Below are positions 1 to 6,542 of a stretch of 7,864 bases of DNA, piece after piece; position 1 is the stretch's first letter, and each line of letters begins with the position of its first letter. This DNA is from Prevotellaceae bacterium UBA1787 (GTDB lineage: Bacteria; Bacteroidota; Bacteroidia; Bacteroidales; Bacteroidaceae). A model generated the notes under the pieces. It ran no database searches. It saw only the letters and a program-made list of their open reading frames with translations, and was not told the DNA's origin. A program made the translations under genes and the position numbers. The stretch is from contig DCGD01000030.1 of assembly GCA_002315195.1 (NCBI GenBank), forward strand, positions 1-7,864, written 5' to 3'.

Positions 1-674
1 CATGCCACAATGCCGCCATGTTCAAGAAACTGGTCAACAACGCCACGTACAGAAGATGGCAAGGTTGGAACAGTCTCTACGGTATTTCGAGATATTCATT
101 CGTGATGCTGTCGAATGCCGATGACAATGAAATACATCTTTATGATTACTTTGAGACCGAATATGTGCGAATGGCGGAACTGATACTTGTCCAAAAGGCC
201 TCCGTTCTGAAATTCTCCCAGGAGGTGACGAACATCAGCGTGCTTGACCCCAAAAAGGACCTGTCGGTCAAAGTGGATTCACTTTACAAGGAATATATCC
301 GGTTTGTGAACCAAATTCATTTCCGCGAGGTTTCGGCATACGACCAAGCGATTGAATTGTACCAACTGCTTTATAAGCAAATGGACATTGAACATCAAGT
401 GGACAAACTTGACCAAGAGATTGACGAACTCCATACGTACATTCAACTCAGGGAGGAAAGAAAGAAATCAAAGGTAATGAACATGCTGTCCCTCCTTGGA
501 GGCATTGCCCTGCCAGTCTCCATCGTCACAGGTTTTTTCGGCATGAACAACAACCTGAACTCCGATGGCACCCACAATTTGCTAACCAACTTTCCATTGC
601 AATTAGTCATCATAATTGCTTCCACAATCATCACGACTGTATCAATTGTATATTATCACAAAAGAATAAAATAG
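1..674 (+). CDS. corA: CRISPR-associated CorA-family membrane effector, 5' truncated
   Basis: This is the C-terminal part of a CorA-like membrane protein. Codons are open to the left edge (residues CHNAA precede the first Met, at 18), so the start lies outside the window; the Met at 18 falls in the middle of what looks like a continuous domain. Counting from that Met, a long charged helical stretch (about 60-150) leads into membrane helix 1 (about 154-174). The CorA signature GMN follows at 175-177 within TGFFGMNNN, then a short Asn-rich loop and helix 2 (about 192-212), ending in a basic tail. This is the CorA topology. CorA proteins next to Cmr genes in Bacteroides are known effectors that respond to SAM-AMP made by Cas10 and are thought to disrupt the membrane. 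Placement three bases before the next gene and upstream of cmr genes supports that role over magnesium transport. The ligand-binding N-terminal region is mostly missing here, so the signal it senses cannot be judged from this window. Confidence 0.88.
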   Translation, partial: CHNAAMFKKLVNNATYRRWQGWNSLYGISRYSFVMLSNADDNEIHLYDYFETEYVRMAELILVQKASVLKFSQEVTNISVLDPKKDLSVKVDSLYKEYIRFVNQIHFREVSAYDQAIELYQLLYKQMDIEHQVDKLDQEIDELHTYIQLREERKKSKVMNMLSLLGGIALPVSIVTGFFGMNNNLNSDGTHNLLTNFPLQLVIIIASTIITTVSIVYYHKRIK

Positions 675-677
675 GAC

Positions 678-1010
678 ATGGAAATTTCAAACAACCTTCT
701 GCCAAATTTAGCAACCAACCCATACGATGTTGCCATCAACGGGATATGGGCGGTTGCGTTGCTGCTATGCCTGGCGAGTCTCTGCTTCTGTGCTTATAAA
801 ATTGTCAAATTATACATGAATTGCACCAAGGACCGAATGGCGAAAGCACATGAAATTAAACTCAAGGAATTGGAACTCAAACAAAGAGAGATGGAACTCA
901 ACAAACTGAGATTAGACTACAACCAAGATATCAAACTCAAGGAATTGTCCCATAAAGCCAAAATGGACGAGTGTGAATTTGAGTTGAAAAAGAAAATAGA
1001 AGGATTTTAA
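678..1010 (+). CDS. Small single-pass membrane protein with a long coiled coil, unknown function
   Basis: I do not recognise this 110-residue protein. It has a polar N-terminus (1-17), one strongly hydrophobic segment at about 20-43 containing three Cys (31, 36, 38), then a highly charged Lys/Glu/Leu helix from about 50 to the C-terminus that should form a coiled coil. The coiled coil contains a repeated IKLKEL element (starting near residues 60 and 85). Basic residues after the membrane segment suggest the coiled coil is cytoplasmic. It starts three bases after corA stops and lies 21 bases before cmr1, so it belongs to the operon and is probably made together with CorA. In Bacteroides SAM-AMP systems a phosphodiesterase (NrN) or a SAM-AMP lyase often accompanies CorA; this protein has no catalytic motif of either kind. 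Possible roles, all inferred, are assembling or gating the CorA channel, tethering another component to the membrane, or being an effector itself. That it is a real gene is well supported by spacing and composition; its function is not. Confidence 0.82.
   Translation: MEISNNLLPNLATNPYDVAINGIWAVALLLCLASLCFCAYKIVKLYMNCTKDRMAKAHEIKLKELELKQREMELNKLRLDYNQDIKLKELSHKAKMDECEFELKKKIEGF
852..947 (+). repeat. Internal direct repeats in the coiled-coil coding region
   Basis: The 15-base string AAACTCAAGGAATTG occurs exactly at 858-872 and 933-947, and the match extends to 19 of 21 bases (852-872 against 927-947). The two copies are 75 bases apart, or 25 codons, so the frame is kept. A second pair, TGGAACTCAA at 871-880 and 892-901, is spaced by 21 bases, exactly one heptad. 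The pattern suggests that the coiled coil grew by in-frame duplication, although a Lys/Glu/Leu-rich helix with few codons would also raise chance similarity. Confidence 0.7.
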
Positions 1011-1031
1011 CCGCAACAACAATAGCGCATC

Positions 1032-2273
1032 ATGAATAAAATTGTAATAACATTGAAACAGCACACGCCTATCCTGCATTTCCAACCATCGCAGGAAGGC
1101 GCCACCTTGCGCGCCTCGGAGGTGAAGCCAAAACTCGACAAATTTTTGCTCAAAACGTTGGGTAATGGCGACTACGACAAGGGCAAAAAAAATGCCGAAG
1201 AAAAAGGTTGGCTCATCGGGGACTCAAACGCATTGAATTATAAGATGAGAATTGATGCAAATGGACAAACACCTGATGAATATCTTGTGGCATCGTACCT
1301 AAACAGAAGAAATATTGAAAAATTGAATGGAAATCGTATCCTTGTGTTGCCCAACACGCCATTTTTTGCCCAGGAACAGCAAAACGGAGAAATTTGCAGA
1401 AACATTGACAAATGGAGAAATCTCGAAAAAAAAGGTTTGATGTTCAAGCAACCAATCAACATTCAAATCATCACAAAGAGTGAGGATAAAGAATTAGCTT
1501 TATCCATTTCCAATAATATTCAACTATTTTTCCTGAGTACAAATTTTGGGACAAGACAAACCAAGGGTTTCGGTTCGTTTTCAGTTATTGAAATCATTAA
1601 TAATAACATTGTTTTGCAAGATAAAGAAAAATTGCTTCGTAAATCTTATGAATTTGTATGTAAATGTACAGAATCGTTTCATCCTACCGATTTCGCCTCT
1701 ATTTTCAATAGCATTAATGATAATTATAAATTACTAAAGAGCGGAAAAAACAAGCCATACAAAAAATCTTTGCTAAGAAACTTTGTTGAAGAAAATTATA
1801 ATTACCTGTGGGAAAAACGGTTTATTAAAAGAAAATTTGCCGGTCAATTTGAAGACGAAAATGGTGATTTATATGTACTTAGGACAAATCAACAAACAAA
1901 AATAAGATATAATCGCGGTGAACAATACCGTTTCATTAGAATAATGTTAGGTTTGGCTGAACAGTTTGAGTTTCTTTTGGATAATGAGAGAACAAATAAG
2001 ATGATACTCAAATTCGAATCGAAAGATCAGTCAATCGAAAGATTTGCTTCACCTCTGTTGTTTAAGGTTATTGATGGCAGCATATATATTCTGGTGAATG
2101 AAATACCCCAAGATGTTTTTGACAAAACTTTTGAATGCTTAGTTACGTTCAAAGAAGATGATGGATATGATCGTGAATCTATCGGTGACTTAAAGACACT
2201 GTCAGAATTTTCGTTGGTAGAATTTATGAAATACGCTTGTAATGATGAGGATTTCAAGTACAACATATTATAA
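1032..2273 (+). CDS. cmr1: Cmr1-like RAMP protein of the type III-B complex (divergent)
   Basis: A 413-residue RAMP-family protein, placed as Cmr1 because it precedes cmr2 and no other Cmr1 is present. The N-terminus has the RAMP first strand (ITLKQHTPILHF, 5-16) followed by GATLRASEVKPKLDKF, which occupies the place of the usual Cmr1 LRP..LRG.LR segment. A glycine-rich loop of RAMP type, FGTRQTKGFGSF, lies at 172-183. A second motif, ERFASPLLFK, at 336-345 fits the C-terminal RAMP-like half of Cmr1. In known Cmr complexes Cmr1 sits near the crRNA 3' end with Cmr6 and affects target binding. The stop is three bases before cmr2. The DNA is odd: about 62% GC in the line starting at 1081, but only about 30% over 1441-1980, while the cmr3 gene is near 50%. 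The frame is intact despite two runs of eight A. Identity as a RAMP is fairly certain; the Cmr1 label rests partly on context. Confidence 0.8.
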   Translation: MNKIVITLKQHTPILHFQPSQEGATLRASEVKPKLDKFLLKTLGNGDYDKGKKNAEEKGWLIGDSNALNYKMRIDANGQTPDEYLVASYLNRRNIEKLNGNRILVLPNTPFFAQEQQNGEICRNIDKWRNLEKKGLMFKQPINIQIITKSEDKELALSISNNIQLFFLSTNFGTRQTKGFGSFSVIEIINNNIVLQDKEKLLRKSYEFVCKCTESFHPTDFASIFNSINDNYKLLKSGKNKPYKKSLLRNFVEENYNYLWEKRFIKRKFAGQFEDENGDLYVLRTNQQTKIRYNRGEQYRFIRIMLGLAEQFEFLLDNERTNKMILKFESKDQSIERFASPLLFKVIDGSIYILVNEIPQDVFDKTFECLVTFKEDDGYDRESIGDLKTLSEFSLVEFMKYACNDEDFKYNIL

Positions 2274-2276
2274 GAA

Positions 2277-3644
2277 ATGAAAAACTATTCAGCCATTAAC
2301 ATAGGTCCCATTTACAAGACCATCACCATGGCACGCAAACCAAGGGGATTGTGGGCCGCGAGTTATTTGTTCTCGCTTTTGATGAAGTGCATCATTGAAC
2401 AAATGCCGAAAGACAAGATTATTTCTCCAGCTGTTGTAGAGGATATGCGCACGGATGTAGGTCTGTTTCCTGACAGATTGTTCATTGAAGGCGACATCAA
2501 TGCAAACGGAATTAACAAGGCCATAACTGTATTTGCCGAAAAGACAGGATTGTCGGAAGATACCGTAAGAGGCTATTTCAACATCATGCATGTCACCATT
2601 GATGCCGACACCATCGCGGAAGCCATCAAGAACCTGAACAACAAACTGGATTGTATGGAACTGTTTGAACGGGCGACAGATTCCGACGACGAACAAACAA
2701 TCATTGACCTAATAAGTATGAATGAGCGTTCTCCTTTGTTCAAAGAGGCATTCGGCAAGTCTAATTTCCGCATTGAAGACTTGAAAGACATCGCTTCCAA
2801 CGAACGAAAAGACAATATGTCCTACAATGATTATTTCTGCATCGTCCAAGCCGACGGAGACAACATGGGCAAGATTATTTCTTCCCCGGGTACCAACATC
2901 CATGGGGTGTCCAAATCCTTGTTGGATTTTGGAACCGCGGCGGTAAACGCCATCAAGAAATTCGCGAACAACAGTCTGCCAATATACGCGGGAGGAGACG
3001 ACCTGCTGTTCATCGTGCCTGTCGTGGGGAATGACGACAGGAATGTAATGGATTTGTTGAAAGATATTGACGACATCTATGCCGACAAGGTTAAATCCAT
3101 GGCCGACAATAACGATGTAATAACCACGATGTCATACGGCCTGGCGATTTGCTACTATAAATATCCGCTTTACGAAGCGCTTGAAACCGCCCGCGGGCAA
3201 CTTTTTGGAGTCGCAAAGAATGTCGAGGGAAAGAATGCCATCGCCATCGACCTGCGCAAGCACAGCGGCGGCTCATTCTCCATCAATTTCACCAAAAACA
3301 GGACGGACCTGTACGAAGCGTTTGGAAAAGTGATTGAAGCGAGCGGTGAATCAGAGGCTGTCGTTTCGGCTGTGGCACACAAGATTCGGAGCAATGAAGA
3401 CCTGCTCGGCTTATGGCTGGGAAAAGACAGCTACAAGAAACGCAACCTTAATTTCTTCAAGAAATACATGGAGTATTCCGAAAAAGACGACTACAAACAC
3501 GCCGCGCTGAACTTGCTAAACACCTTGTTCGCAAATGTCCCTGAACAACTGACAGACGCTGAAAAAATTGAATGGATAATCCAAAACATGTATGGCATGC
3601 TAAGAACCGCTAAATTTATGAAAGGAGAAGACAGTCATGAATAA
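2277..3644 (+). CDS. cmr2: Cas10/Cmr2, HD-less second-messenger synthase subunit
   Basis: Large subunit of the type III-B complex and the signal-making enzyme. At 455 residues it is much shorter than HD-containing Cmr2 proteins, and it begins directly with the first Palm region: IGPIYKTITMARKPRGLWAASYLFS (9-33) matches the family's IGP...ARKtRdLW..SYLls motif. There is therefore no N-terminal HD DNase domain. The cyclase centre is intact, with DGDNMG at 193-198 and GGDD at 239-242 (YAGGDDLLFIVP), each carrying metal-binding acidic residues. I see no CxxC pairs, so the zinc ribbon of many Cmr2 proteins appears absent. The C-terminal third (about 320-455) is helical, as in Cas10 domain 4. When target RNA binds, the enzyme is expected to turn ATP into cyclic oligoadenylates or, as in the Bacteroides relatives that partner CorA, to join ATP and SAM into SAM-AMP. 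Which product it makes cannot be read from the sequence. The gene overlaps cmr3 by eight bases. Confidence 0.95.
   Translation: MKNYSAINIGPIYKTITMARKPRGLWAASYLFSLLMKCIIEQMPKDKIISPAVVEDMRTDVGLFPDRLFIEGDINANGINKAITVFAEKTGLSEDTVRGYFNIMHVTIDADTIAEAIKNLNNKLDCMELFERATDSDDEQTIIDLISMNERSPLFKEAFGKSNFRIEDLKDIASNERKDNMSYNDYFCIVQADGDNMGKIISSPGTNIHGVSKSLLDFGTAAVNAIKKFANNSLPIYAGGDDLLFIVPVVGNDDRNVMDLLKDIDDIYADKVKSMADNNDVITTMSYGLAICYYKYPLYEALETARGQLFGVAKNVEGKNAIAIDLRKHSGGSFSINFTKNRTDLYEAFGKVIEASGESEAVVSAVAHKIRSNEDLLGLWLGKDSYKKRNLNFFKKYMEYSEKDDYKHAALNLLNTLFANVPEQLTDAEKIEWIIQNMYGMLRTAKFMKGEDSHE
3621..3627 (+). promoter_or_regulatory. Strong ribosome binding site of cmr3
   Basis: AAAGGAG lies nine bases before the ATG of cmr3, inside the end of cmr2. 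It is the only convincing Shine-Dalgarno sequence in the operon; the starts of cmr1, cmr4, cmr5, cmr6 and the nuclease gene have AT-rich leaders without one, as is common in Bacteroidota. It supports the cmr3 start and may help re-initiation at the eight-base overlap with cmr2. Confidence 0.6.
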
Positions 3645-4701
3645 TTCTTATTTGATAACACTGACACCCACCGGAAAGTTTTTCTTCGGGGGTGAAATGA
3701 CTTTCAAGGTCAAGGGGGAAGGCGATAAATACAATGAACAGTATTCGAGTTACATCATCGCATCCAACCGAATGCCCCAGCAAACGTCCCTGCTCGGCAT
3801 GCTGAGATTTCTCCTCCTTCGCAACGCGGGAGGAAAGGTGTTCCGCGACAACAAGATCCAATCGCAAGAGAAAGCCAAAAAACTCATAGGACAAAGCAGC
3901 TTCAAGGTCAGCGACAAACACGAAGTCGCTTCGTATGGAAAAATAGACAGCATTACGCCTTGCTTCCTGATGGAAGGAAATACGCCCGTTCCCGTATTCT
4001 GCAAAATCAAGCCGGAGACATTCGACATGAGCGAAACAACCAAAGCGACTTTCAACGCAAAGGCAATACTTGTTCCCAAAAACACATACTGCGCCAAAGA
4101 CCTTGTGAAAAACCGCCTTGATGATTATTTCAAGGAGGACCAACGCATGGGACTGGACAAGGCTTACGATGGCAAGAAAAGGGCGGTTTCTGATGATGAA
4201 ACGCATTTGTTCAAGCAGACGAACCTGCGGCTGAATGATGAAAACCACAAAGACCTGAAGTTCGCTTTCTACGCAAAGGTGGATTCCGACATTCCATTGA
4301 CGAAATACAACGGACAATTGGTATCGGTGGGCGCGGACGGTTCTGCCTTTGTGATTGGTATCAAATCTCAAGCTTACCAACCCAACCTGACAGAAGAACA
4401 GACGAAAAACCTTTGCGTGGTTCTTTCGTCACCCGCTTTCCTTGACTTCGACAAACTCGACCATGTGGCGTTCGCCACGACTTCCGTCATCCCTTTCAGA
4501 TTCCTGAGCACTACGGTTGACACGGAGTCATACGACAGACTGAGCAGGAAGATTGGCCACGGCAAAAAATACAACCTCTATGATACAGGGTCTGTTTTCT
4601 ACTTTGAAAACGAGGAAAAGAGAAAACAGTTCACGCAAGCCCTTGAGGGCTATGAAGATTTCCGACAGATTGGATACAACTATTACATCATTAACGATTA
4701 A
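3637..4701 (+). CDS. cmr3: Cmr3, RAMP protein at the crRNA 5' tag end
   Basis: A 354-residue Cmr3. The opening LTPTGKFFFGGE (9-20) is the characteristic Cmr3 N-terminal strand and loop, and MPQQTSLLGMLRFLLLR (46-62) is the conserved helix that follows it in this family. SYGKID..TPCFL, about 50 residues further on, is also typical. In Cmr complexes Cmr3 pairs with Cas10 and holds the 5' repeat-derived tag of the crRNA, which lets the complex tell self from non-self RNA. It should act in the cytoplasm within the complex. The gene starts within the last codons of cmr2 (eight-base overlap), behind a good Shine-Dalgarno sequence, which suggests coupled and roughly equal production of the two partners. 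The start ATG is favoured by that site and by the fact that the family motif begins a few residues later. No key segment seems to be missing. Confidence 0.93.
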   Translation: MNNSYLITLTPTGKFFFGGEMTFKVKGEGDKYNEQYSSYIIASNRMPQQTSLLGMLRFLLLRNAGGKVFRDNKIQSQEKAKKLIGQSSFKVSDKHEVASYGKIDSITPCFLMEGNTPVPVFCKIKPETFDMSETTKATFNAKAILVPKNTYCAKDLVKNRLDDYFKEDQRMGLDKAYDGKKRAVSDDETHLFKQTNLRLNDENHKDLKFAFYAKVDSDIPLTKYNGQLVSVGADGSAFVIGIKSQAYQPNLTEEQTKNLCVVLSSPAFLDFDKLDHVAFATTSVIPFRFLSTTVDTESYDRLSRKIGHGKKYNLYDTGSVFYFENEEKRKQFTQALEGYEDFRQIGYNYYIIND

Positions 4702-4716
4702 AAATTGAATACATAT

Positions 4717-5406
4717 ATGAAAAAAGAAAACATCTGGATTATCACTCCAAAAACCAACCTTCACGTTGGGAATGAAAATACTTCAAGTTACGGACTCATT
4801 GACCTCGCCGTTCAGCGCGATGCCATCACGGAGTTGCCGTGCATCAACTCCAGTTCATTAAAGGGCGCCATCAACGAGTGGGCTTCCCAATGCGAAAAAA
4901 TGAACGCGGAACAGTTAGTGGCCATTTTCGGTTCCGACAAGAGCAAAAGAGAGGATGGGAAAAAGGGACTGGATTCAAAGAAAGGGGGCAACATTTTCTT
5001 TGACGCGAACATCATCGCCCTACCCGAGCCCGATGACAAAAAATTGTTCAAGCTGATTACCTGCAAGGAGGTCATAAACGCTTGCATCGCCAAGGCCAGG
5101 ATGCTCGGAATTGACGTCACTGAACCAGAGTTAAAGAAAGATGCTGAATGTGTGAGCCTTGAAGATTTCAAGAACGCTTGTTCCGATGACAATCTCCCCA
5201 TCATTGCACGGAATGTTCTTGAAAACGGAATCAGCAAGAACCTTTGGTATGAGCAAATCGTACCCGCCGAGACCCGTTTCTTCACGATTATCGGCAGAAT
5301 GGACGATACGGAAGATGTCTTGACGAAAAAACTCAATGGCAAGACCGTCCAAATTGGCGCAAACGGTTCCATAGGCTATGGCTATTGCAAGTTTGAACAT
5401 CTCTAA
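4717..5406 (+). CDS. cmr4: Cmr4, backbone subunit and target RNA ribonuclease
   Basis: A 229-residue Cmr4, the subunit that repeats along the crRNA and cuts the bound target RNA at regular 6-base intervals in characterised complexes. TPKTNLHVGNE (10-20) is the first RAMP strand. GLIDLAVQRD (26-35) is the family loop, and its Asp29 lines up with the catalytic Asp26 of Pyrococcus furiosus Cmr4 (VDQPIQRE), so RNA cleavage is expected. PCINSSSLKGAINEW (41-55) and the C-terminal QIGANGSIGYGY (212-223) are the other conserved glycine-rich elements. I chose the ATG at 4717; a TTG at 4705 would add four residues (MNTY) ahead of the conserved start and has nothing in its favour. At 229 residues it is shorter than the archaeal protein of about 295. 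It lies 15 bases after cmr3 and 11 before cmr5. Confidence 0.93.
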   Translation: MKKENIWIITPKTNLHVGNENTSSYGLIDLAVQRDAITELPCINSSSLKGAINEWASQCEKMNAEQLVAIFGSDKSKREDGKKGLDSKKGGNIFFDANIIALPEPDDKKLFKLITCKEVINACIAKARMLGIDVTEPELKKDAECVSLEDFKNACSDDNLPIIARNVLENGISKNLWYEQIVPAETRFFTIIGRMDDTEDVLTKKLNGKTVQIGANGSIGYGYCKFEHL

Positions 5407-5417
5407 TCCATTTTGCC

Positions 5418-5825
5418 ATGATGAACAAGACAAGAAACAATGAGTTGATGAAGTTGGCGGACGACACCCTTCAAAAAAGTACCATACTCAAAGACGGCAG
5501 CATCAAGGATTCATACAACGGCCAGATTGCCGCGCTTGGGGTGACCATCGCCATGAGCGGTTTGCTTCCTGCCCTGGCCATTTATTACAAGAAAGGAACT
5601 ACGGATGTAGATAGAAAACCCATTCTTGAAATCATTGCAGAAATGATATCCAATGACAATAAAATGACTGACCCTGACATCAAGAAAATTTCATGCGCCA
5701 AGAGCCTTCTGCAAACTGCCATTGAATCAAGCAAAAACAAAAAGCAATTTGCCACCCTTCAGAAAGAAGTGGAAGAATGTTCCATCGCTCTCAAGCAGGT
5801 TGTCAGAACTTATAACCTTGAATAA
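5418..5825 (+). CDS. cmr5: Cmr5, small helical subunit
   Basis: A 135-residue, almost entirely helical protein. The segment SYNGQIAALGVTIAMSGLLP (32-51), followed by ALAIYY, is the recognisable Cmr5 core, in which family members read roughly Y.gy..slG..i.qsGLlPtla.Y. Cmr5 copies form the inner filament of the complex, lining the target strand beside the Cmr4 backbone; no catalytic role is known. Length is in the normal range. Two adjacent ATG codons (5418 and 5421) are equally possible starts and change the protein by one residue. The stop codon is separated from the cmr6 start by a single base, so translation of the two is probably coupled. Confidence 0.9.
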   Translation: MMNKTRNNELMKLADDTLQKSTILKDGSIKDSYNGQIAALGVTIAMSGLLPALAIYYKKGTTDVDRKPILEIIAEMISNDNKMTDPDIKKISCAKSLLQTAIESSKNKKQFATLQKEVEECSIALKQVVRTYNLE

Positions 5826-5826
5826 C

Positions 5827-6540
5827 ATGAACATTAAAAACTTTTATTACAAAGAATATTTCGAGGACATTGATTTCAACTTTGTCCTGAAGGGCAAAAA
5901 GCCAACCGATACAGACGTTGATAAGATAACAGAGAAAAATAAAAAACTTTGTGAAGAAAAATTTAGAAAAAATATAATCCCGGCGCCTGAATGTGTAACG
6001 CATAGACTGCGACTGAAGGTGTTGTATCCGGGACTTGTCACCGGGGTTGGTATTGTACACGAGACATCCGTCACGGGAGAATTCAAACTGGGCATGCATT
6101 TTGACCATACTTACGGATTCCCCATCATTTATGGCTCTTCCGTCAAGGGTGTCTTGCGCGAGTATCTGAAAGAAGTGTTGGAGGATGACCAAGATAAAAA
6201 AGACATGGAAACGGCTATTTTTGACGGAGGTACATCCATCTATGACCGTGACGTGTTTTTCGATGCCGTAATCGTAAAGGGAAACAAAAACGGTTGCATA
6301 CTGGACAAGGATGCCATCACGCCTCATAAAGATGGACCATTGAAAAACCCCATACCCATTACGTTCATGAAGATTGCACCCGGCTGCACCATCGAGTTCC
6401 GATTCAAACTGGTTACTTCGGTTGTCAAGGACAAAACAATCACCGCCGACGAAAAACTAAAATATTTCAAGGAGATTCTCACAACCTTTGGCATCGGGGC
6501 CAAGACCAACGTCGGTTACGGACAATTGGCTGAAATTTAG
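5827..6540 (+). CDS. cmr6: Cmr6, RAMP protein at the crRNA 3' end
   Basis: A 237-residue Cmr6. After a variable N-terminal 55 residues comes the RAMP strand with YPGLVTGVGIVHE, then a GEFKLGMHFDHTYGFPIIYG stretch and SSVKGVLREYL (104-114), the classic Cmr6 block. DAITPH (162-167) and the C-terminal glycine loop GIGAKTNVGYGQ (222-233) complete the family pattern. Cmr6 caps the backbone near the crRNA 3' end together with Cmr1. I take the ATG at 5827, one base after the cmr5 stop; an in-frame ATG at 5722 would add 35 basic, low-complexity residues encoded entirely inside cmr5 and is unlikely. The gene ends two bases before the nuclease gene, so the complex and its effector are made from one message. 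Confidence 0.93.
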   Translation: MNIKNFYYKEYFEDIDFNFVLKGKKPTDTDVDKITEKNKKLCEEKFRKNIIPAPECVTHRLRLKVLYPGLVTGVGIVHETSVTGEFKLGMHFDHTYGFPIIYGSSVKGVLREYLKEVLEDDQDKKDMETAIFDGGTSIYDRDVFFDAVIVKGNKNGCILDKDAITPHKDGPLKNPIPITFMKIAPGCTIEFRFKLVTSVVKDKTITADEKLKYFKEILTTFGIGAKTNVGYGQLAEI

Positions 6541-6542
6541 TT

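Noticed and set aside
1..674. Housekeeping CorA magnesium transporter
   Set aside because: It is three bases from the next gene in a cmr operon, with a FGMNNN rather than the usual YGMNF context, which fits the CRISPR-associated branch better.
1184..1433. Two runs of eight A (1184-1191 and 1426-1433) in cmr1 as frameshift or slippage sites
   Set aside because: The frame is continuous across both and the RAMP motifs on each side are in the same frame; no alternative product with recognisable content follows.
3616..4380. Long minus-strand open frame (254 codons), and similar ones at 4812-5372 and 6681-7382
   Set aside because: They lie opposite strongly supported cmr3, cmr4 and nuclease genes, show no family motif, and are the expected result of codon bias on the coding strand.
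4705..4716. TTG start giving Cmr4 four extra residues
   Set aside because: An ATG at 4717 directly precedes the conserved first strand, and no ribosome binding site favours the TTG.
5722..5826. In-frame upstream ATG that would lengthen Cmr6 by 35 residues
   Set aside because: The extension lies wholly inside cmr5, is basic and low in complexity, and the ATG at 5827 sits one base after the cmr5 stop, matching the operon's spacing.
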